A stretch of DNA of 64,000 nucleotides from Macrolepiota albuminosa (lineage: Eukaryota > Basidiomycota > Agaricomycetes > Agaricales > Agaricaceae), in contig JAMWFC010000088.1 of NCBI GenBank assembly GCA_027475525.1, positions 961,534-1,025,533 on the forward strand, given 5' to 3'. Made by a program: the position numbers and the translations under genes. The notes below the pieces were generated by a model. The model saw nothing but the letters and a program-made list of their open reading frames with translations, was not told the DNA's origin and did no database searches. Positions 58,706 through 64,000 of this stretch are shown here, piece after piece; the stretch's first letter is position 1; each line of letters begins with the position of its first letter.

Positions 58706-58984
58706 TTGTTTTTCACTTTTATCAACGTTTTGCTCCCTTGGCTTTCATTGATTAAAAGGATATATTTCGGAGTTTTTTTTTGTAAGGTAAGCCTGAAAGT
58801 TCTCTCTATGCCTGGCTCCCAAGGTGTGAGGAGTAGAAGACAACGAGCAGAGGATGATAGTGTAGATTCCGAGGTCTACTTTAGTAGACTGAGGTTTTAC
58901 TACCTGCTTTGGCGCGCATTTTGTCCTCGAAATTTGTGCCCCTCACGTGATCTCGGCCATTGCCGTGTCTCTTCCTCTACCAGC

Positions 58985-59195
58985 TATGTCCTCGATAGTT
59001 GCTCCCTTTCGGCAATCTTTACCGGCTATTACTACCATGTCCTCGATATTTGCTCCCTTTCGGCAATCTTTACCGGCTATTACTACCATGACCTCGATAT
59101 TTGCTCCCTTTCGGCTATCTTTACCGGCTATTACCACCATGTCCTCGAAATTTGCTCCCTTTTGGCTATTTTTACCGGCTATTATGTTGCTCCTC
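58985..59195. repeat. 51-bp minisatellite, about four copies
   Basis: The unit starting CTCGATA...GCTCCCTTTCGG begins at 58991, 59042, 59093 and 59144. The period is a multiple of three, so two plus-strand frames stay open through it with a 17-residue periodic peptide. It is not convincingly a gene. Confidence 0.92.
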
Positions 59196-59258
59196 TTTTC
59201 TGCTATCTCTGCTGAGTAATTAATCAAATTTTTTATGTTAAAGGATTATACTTTTACG

Positions 59259-59385
59259 AGCTACGATTCGTGCCTTCAGCACAAATTTCATAGCTCGTTG
59301 GGGGCTTTGCCTCCAAACCCCCGCCAACTAAGCCTCCACCCTAACCTCACTTCATTTGGTTAGGGCTCCAAGTATGTATAGAAAA
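59259..59385. repeat. Hairpin-bearing direct repeat, decayed copy
   Basis: About 125 bp matching 60127-60250: ACGAGCTACGATTCGTGCC hairpin, G-rich/C-rich hairpin, then the CCCTAACC...GGTTAGGG motif. It differs mainly where CpG in the other copy has become CpA or TpG. Confidence 0.85.
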
Positions 59386-59387
59386 CT

Positions 59388-59692
59388 CAGTGCTCATTCC
59401 CAGCCTCAACCTCACTTTGTTCGGTTAAGGCCTCCGCATTTCACAACTCAGTGCTCATTCCCAGCCTCAACCTCACTTTGTTCGGTTAAGGCCTCCGCAT
59501 TTCACAACTCAGTGCTCATTCCCAGCCTCAACCTCACTTTGTTCGGTTAAGGCCTCCGCATTTCACAACTCAGTGCTCATTCCCAGCCTCAACCTCACTT
59601 TGTTCGGTTAAGGCCTCCGCATTTCACAACTCAGTGCTCATTCCCAGCCTCAACCTCACTTTGTTCGGTTAAGGCCTCCGCATTTCACAACT
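59388..59692. repeat. 61-bp satellite, five copies
   Basis: The unit CAGTGCTCATTCCCAGCC... repeats at 59388, 59449, 59510, 59571 and 59632 with almost no differences. Confidence 0.95.
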
Positions 59693-60126
59693 CTCAAAGC
59701 ATTATTGTAAACTAAATTGAATTTTTCGGATTTTATTTAGCATTTATAAATCTTTAAAAAACTAAAAATCAGTATATTAGTAGCATTTGAATTTTTCCTG
59801 ATTTTCTGGTGATTTTCCTGGAATTATTTGAGCATTTTCCACTAACATCTCCTGAAAAACAGAGCAATTGAATTTTTCTTGAAATTTTCAGATTTCATTA
59901 AGGATTTATAAATCTCAGAAAAACTAAACTCAGTGTATCAGTAAGCCTTGAATTTTTTCTAATTTTTTAGTGATTTTATCTGAATTTTTTAAGCATTATC
60001 TACCAACATTTATTCAAAACAGACCAAAAAGACAACTATTTGTCAGCCTTAGTCATTGATGACTCAGCTGACAAATTTTTAGTCATCACATCAAATTCCC
60101 ACAAAAGTCGTCGCATTCTATATAGA
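59693..60126. repeat. AT-rich degenerate repeats
   Basis: Two or more diverged copies of a roughly 190-bp AT-rich unit (TTGAATTTTTCCTGATTTT, GATTTATAAATCT). No gene. Confidence 0.6.
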
Positions 60127-60250
60127 CGAGCTACGATTCGTGCCTTCGGCACGAATTTCGTAGCTCGTTGGGGGCTTCGCCCCCAAACCCCCCCCAACTA
60201 AGCCTCCACCCTAACCTCACTTCATTTGGTTAGGGCTCCAAGTATGTATA
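60127..60250. repeat. Hairpin-bearing direct repeat, CpG-intact copy
   Basis: ACGAGCTACGAttCGTGCC pairs with the following GGCACGAA...TCGTAGCTCGT. Directly after it, GGGGGCTTCGCCCCC forms a second hairpin. This may be a structured end of the neighbouring Helitron. It is followed by CCCTAACC...GGTTAGGG, an inverted telomere-like motif. Confidence 0.8.
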
Positions 60251-60361
60251 AGTAACTTAGCCTCCACCCCAACCTCACTTCGTTACCCTAACCTCACTTC
60301 ATTTGGTTAGGGCTCCAAGTATGTATAAGTAACTTAGCCTCCACCCCAACCTCACTTCGTT
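60208..60361. repeat. Exact 77-bp tandem duplication (locus 10)
   Basis: 60208-60284 equals 60285-60361. Further diverged copies of the same CCTCCACCC(C/T)AACCTCACTT unit follow to about 60440. Confidence 0.9.
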
Positions 60362-60550
60362 CGGTTAGGGCTTCAAGTATGTATATAAGTAACTCAGCCT
60401 TCACCCCAACCTCACTTCGTTCGGTTAGGGGTTCCAAATATGTATATTCATAACTCAACTTCTATCATGACTTACTTTCATTATGTCTTACTGGTTCAAG
60501 CATATGTTGTTAAAGAATAGAAAGTTCACATTTATCAAGAAATGATGTTA

Positions 60551-60778
60551 CAATTCCAAGTTATATATATTCTATTAGTACAGTATCAACAAATATCAAG
60601 TTAGATGCTAAAATATAAAAGTTAGTAATAAGTAGGTAATTAACAATCATACTCACATTTGTAAACCCAAAAAATAATGCTACAATTCCAAGTTATATGT
60701 ACAGTATCAAGTTAGATGCTAAAATATAAAGTTAGTAATAAGTATATAATTAACAATCACACTTACATTTGTAAACCA
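60551..60778. repeat. Imperfect tandem repeat overlapping the Helitron CDS end
   Basis: The block ACAATTCCAAGTTATAT ... TTAGTAATAAGTA ... ACATTTGTAAACC occurs twice, about 110-140 bp apart. The second copy includes the stop codon region of the helicase, so the last few codons have been duplicated downstream of the gene. Confidence 0.7.
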
Positions 60779-63700
60779 TTAAGAACTTCTTGATACACAA
60801 TATTTGCAGTCGCTCTTGATGTATTTTCTTCTGACAAAATCACCTTGATACGATCTCCTGATGTGCATCGAGAAAGTGCAACATAGAGTTGGCCATGTGT
60901 AAAAACTGGTGATCGAAGGTCCAATCCAACATGCTTGACTGATTGCCCTTGAGACTTGTTGATAGTCATAGCAAAGGCCAATCAAATTGAAAACTGTCTC
61001 CTGCGTAATGGTATGGGCAAATCCTCTTCAGATACATCTAGATTGATCCTTGGAATCAAAACAGTTGAACCTGCAAACTTGGCATCTCCACTGATAATAC
61101 GACATCTGAGAACTCTAGTGCTGATGTGAGTGATAATCATTCTTGTTCCATTGCAAAGTCCTTTGGTTGTGTCCAGATTCCTGAGAAGCATGACAGGAAC
61201 TCCAATCTTCAAAGCCAGTTTAGCCAAAGGCAAACTACTGGCTTTTAAAGAGTTGAGATATTCCACAGGATATAAGGCAAGGCCATCAGGATTCCTGTTA
61301 TCAGAGAGAACAGAATCTGCACTCTGTAAAATCCTTTCTTCCCCTGGATACCTCTCTAGAACTTCTGCATTGATCTCCTCTATATCAGAGTTCTTGCCAG
61401 AGAGAATAGTCCGGTCCAGGTAATACTGATCATTTTGAGGATGACCAATATTAGGATATGTGGAAGAAATCAATCCAGTGATAGAATTGTCATCACAGAT
61501 CATCCTTTCAGGCAGTTTGACTGTTTCTCCAGGTCCTAGATTTTTTCCTGCACCAACATCCAACAACCAAGCTGCATGAGCAATATTGTCTACAGTCTGC
61601 TCCAACCGCATATTTTGGACCAAGTAATGGACTTGAATATTATCCCAAAGTCGGCCCCTTTTGAGTGAAGCAGCAATCATCTGCTGCCTGAGTCCATGTG
61701 GAACCACTGGAAGAGTTTGCCTAAAGTCCCCTCCAAAAACCACAGTGACTCCACCAAAGGAAATGTCATTATTGAAGATGTCTCTGAAGCCATGATCGAC
61801 AGAGTCAATGGCATTTTTGTGTTGCATTGGAACTTCATCCCAAATGACAACTTTGGTGCAAAGTATGAGCTGTGATAACTGAGTTCCTCTCTTGATATTG
61901 GCAATGGATGTGTCAAGAGCAGGAATGGGAATTTTGAATCTTGAATGAGCTGTCCTACCCCCTTCCAACAATAAGGCAGCAATGCCAGATGATGCTACAC
62001 ATAATGCCACATCTCCATTGGAATGAACTGCAGCAGCCAGAGTATTGCAGACAAAGGTTTTGCCACATCCTCCAGCACTGTGAATGAATAGCATCCTGCC
62101 CAAATTGTTGTTTACTGAGTTTATGACAGCATTGAAAGTCTCCAGTTGTTCCACATTGAACTTGGCCTTGTTACTCTCCACTCTTTGCTTGAGCTCCTCA
62201 ACATCATAATTGGTTTCATCTTCTAAAAGCCTGTTGCCTAGAAGAATGATCAGTGTTCAAGTCAATCTCTTATGCAAATGCCAATTACCTGGAACTATGT
62301 TCCAATTCTGTTGAGCCTCTGGCATGTTGGGAAAGTCTTTCAGAGTTTTTCCAAAATTCATCAAAGTGTCATTGATGAGATAAAGGCCATAGTCATAGAC
62401 ATCCTCATTGGTAAAGACTCGGTCCCTGTATTGCCTAGTATGTTCCAATCTGTGTCGAAGATCATCACAGATAGAATGTTTGAATTCGTCCCATAGAGCC
62501 TCAGGAGTGGCAGGAGCACAGTGGAATAGAATAGTGCAAAACAGCTGCCTGAGAGCTGATCCTAGTTGGATTGGAGCAGCTTCAGTGAGACACTGCCTCC
62601 ATTCTGCATCATCCTCCAAAAGACCTAGAGCCTTGCATGCTTCTTGATAAGTGGGATAGATATGGCCATTGACTGTCCTGAGATCAGCCCATGAAGTTGC
62701 ATTGGTTACAACAGTCAAGAGCATCCTGAGATAGAACCTTTCTCCCTGTCTTGGTGAAGCAAAATACATCCTTCCAATTGCTGTCCCTCTCTGCCTCTCC
62801 TTCCAACTCCGTTTAGATGCTTCATAAACAAACTTGGTTGGAAAGTTCTGATAAGTGGTGTTATTATTGGGAAACCTGGTATTGGCTTCAAACTAAGCTG
62901 TGAGTGCAGTCTTGTCTGCATTAGGTCTAGCAGCCACCACCTGTATTGGTTCATCATCTGGGAAATAGACTTCATGCTGGTTTTCCAAGTGCACAGGCAA
63001 TCTGTACACTGAAGGATATTCAGCATGCATGTTGAATTCAAAGATGTGCCAGCAAGCCTCAGGAGCAGAAATGTATCTGGCATCCAAGTGTTCCTTGATT
63101 TCATCCCTCTCCTCCCTAGCAATCTCCAAAGTTGTCCTATCATGGCCCTTGTAGATGTACTTGTGAATGTATTTGATTGCATCTACTGAAGCACAGACTT
63201 CCACATTGATATGACATTGGAATTTGGCTGAGAGATATGGATTGTATGGGACAACATTATGATTGTCATAACGACGACCATGCTTTTCAAAAAAGCGGCC
63301 ATTGTTAGGTCTGGCATATTGGGGATAGCCATCATCACCATACTGTGTAGCTTCCTGAAATTCCTTGGGATATCTCTTGGAACATTTGCCATCTACCATG
63401 CACTTGGCATTGGGAAAATCTGCTCCACATGGACCATGAACCATATTGGTAGTAACAACCTAATAACAAAGGTCAGTTACTGCATTGATAATTCAAGCAA
63501 AGCCAATACCTGATACAATTGAGGCTGAGTCACTGGATCAGGAATTTGAGCAGAAACAATAGTGTCCACATGAGCTGCATCTTTGATCTTGTCATGATGA
63601 TGGAAAAAGATCAAGATATGTATATGTGGAAGTCCCCTCTTTTGAAATTCAATGGTATGGACAGATGCCACACATTTTCCAAATAGACCATCTTTTATGT

Positions 63701-64000
63701 CCTTCAAAAGAGCATTCTTCTTGAGTTCAAATACTCTGGCAACAATATCTGGACGGTCAGAAGCTGTTTGCCTCTTTCCATTAACCATAGGTTCTTTCAA
63801 CAGAGCCTCTTCAATTTCTGGCCACTTTGGATTGGCAGTCATGGTGATGAAGAGATCTGGTTTATGGAAATGTCTGCAAATAGCCATAGAGTCCTGGAAT
63901 AGTTGCTGCATGTGTTGTTCACTTCCAACATGAGAAGAGGGGAGGACCACACGTCGACTTTGCCTGTGTAAGTCTTCATCTCCAATAGCCGCATCAACCA
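60763..64000 (-). pseudogene. Helitron Rep-helicase (RepHel), 3' part, running off the window
   Basis: Read on the minus strand from the right edge: Rep part with FQKRGLPHIHILIFF (the H-x-H of HUH nucleases) and MVHGPCGADFP, then CASVDAIKYIHKYIYKGHD, whose YIHKY block holds the relaxase tyrosines. After an intron near 62237-62287 comes a PIF1-type helicase with P-loop SAGGCGKTFVCNTLA, IWDEVPMQHKNA, FGGDFRQTLPVV, and [19 protein letters not shown] with [13 protein letters not shown]. Stop codons at 60982-60984 (TGA where Arg fits, in the QFSI*LAFAM context) and at about 62894-62896 (TAG where Trp fits) disable it. The 5' end lies beyond 64000. Rolling-circle transposons of this type can pick up host gene fragments (family knowledge). 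Confidence 0.9.

Noticed and set aside
59388..59692. CRISPR-like array
   Set aside because: The 61-bp units are repeated as a whole, with no unique spacers, in a eukaryotic genome. It is a satellite.
60208..60440. Telomere (CCCTAA / TTAGGG) end
   Set aside because: The motif occurs once per 75-bp unit in both orientations and is not a tandem hexamer array, and coding sequence continues beyond it.

Overview
The window is nuclear DNA of a filamentous basidiomycete, most likely an Agaricomycete. The evidence is short (about 50-70 nt) GT-AG introns in almost every gene, an NMD3 and a UDP-glucose:glycoprotein glucosyltransferase of fungal type, two fungal NLR genes, a multi-exon JmjC gene of the kind expanded in mushroom genomes, and a dense set of basidiomycete transposons (chromodomain Gypsy, Copia, DIRS/tyrosine-recombinase, LINE, Tc1/mariner, Helitron). 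No bacterial-style operons, CRISPR array, rRNA or tRNA was seen.

Layout. 1-2.2 kb: poorly supported coding remnants. 2.2-8.5 kb: JmjC-domain gene (14 exons), a truncated Spt5-like fragment and, tail to tail with it, a small three-exon conserved gene. 8.9-11.5 kb: coiled-coil gene whose last exon is a membrane-anchor exon shared with a small membrane-protein gene at 16.3-17.0 kb. 11.7-16.2 kb: a mosaic of gene pieces (LINE endonuclease, CWF19-like, Brr2 helicase, a cysteine-rich conserved gene with lesions, the 5' end of an IML2 gene) and a GC-rich minisatellite. 17.6-18.9 kb: truncated NLR. 19.7-28.2 kb: the only ordinary housekeeping block, with UGGT (minus) and NMD3 (plus) diverging from a 240-bp shared upstream region. 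28.6-38.9 kb: a DIRS-type element on the minus strand, split by a Copia element. 39.5-53.1 kb: nested LINE, solo LTRs, Tc1/mariner, an old Gypsy and a full-length chromodomain Gypsy. 53.4-57.0 kb: patatin-like/NB-ARC/TPR NLR. 57-60.8 kb: GC-rich sequence without a recognised gene, then several satellites. 60.8-64 kb: the 3' part of a Helitron Rep-helicase gene that runs off the window.

The main technical observation is that at least ten places carry a perfect head-to-tail duplication of exactly 77 bp. A constant length across unrelated sequence, including retroelement ORFs, minisatellite and GC-rich DNA, looks like a de Bruijn k-mer overlap left in the assembly and not like biology. Several apparent frameshifts are explained by it. 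Real small duplications of other sizes (124 bp and about 210 bp, both carrying an intron) occur in the coiled-coil and JmjC genes.

Transposon ORFs are broken mainly by TGA or TAG where Arg (CGA) or Trp (TGG) is expected, so C-to-T/G-to-A decay is widespread. The UGGT and NMD3 genes look intact.
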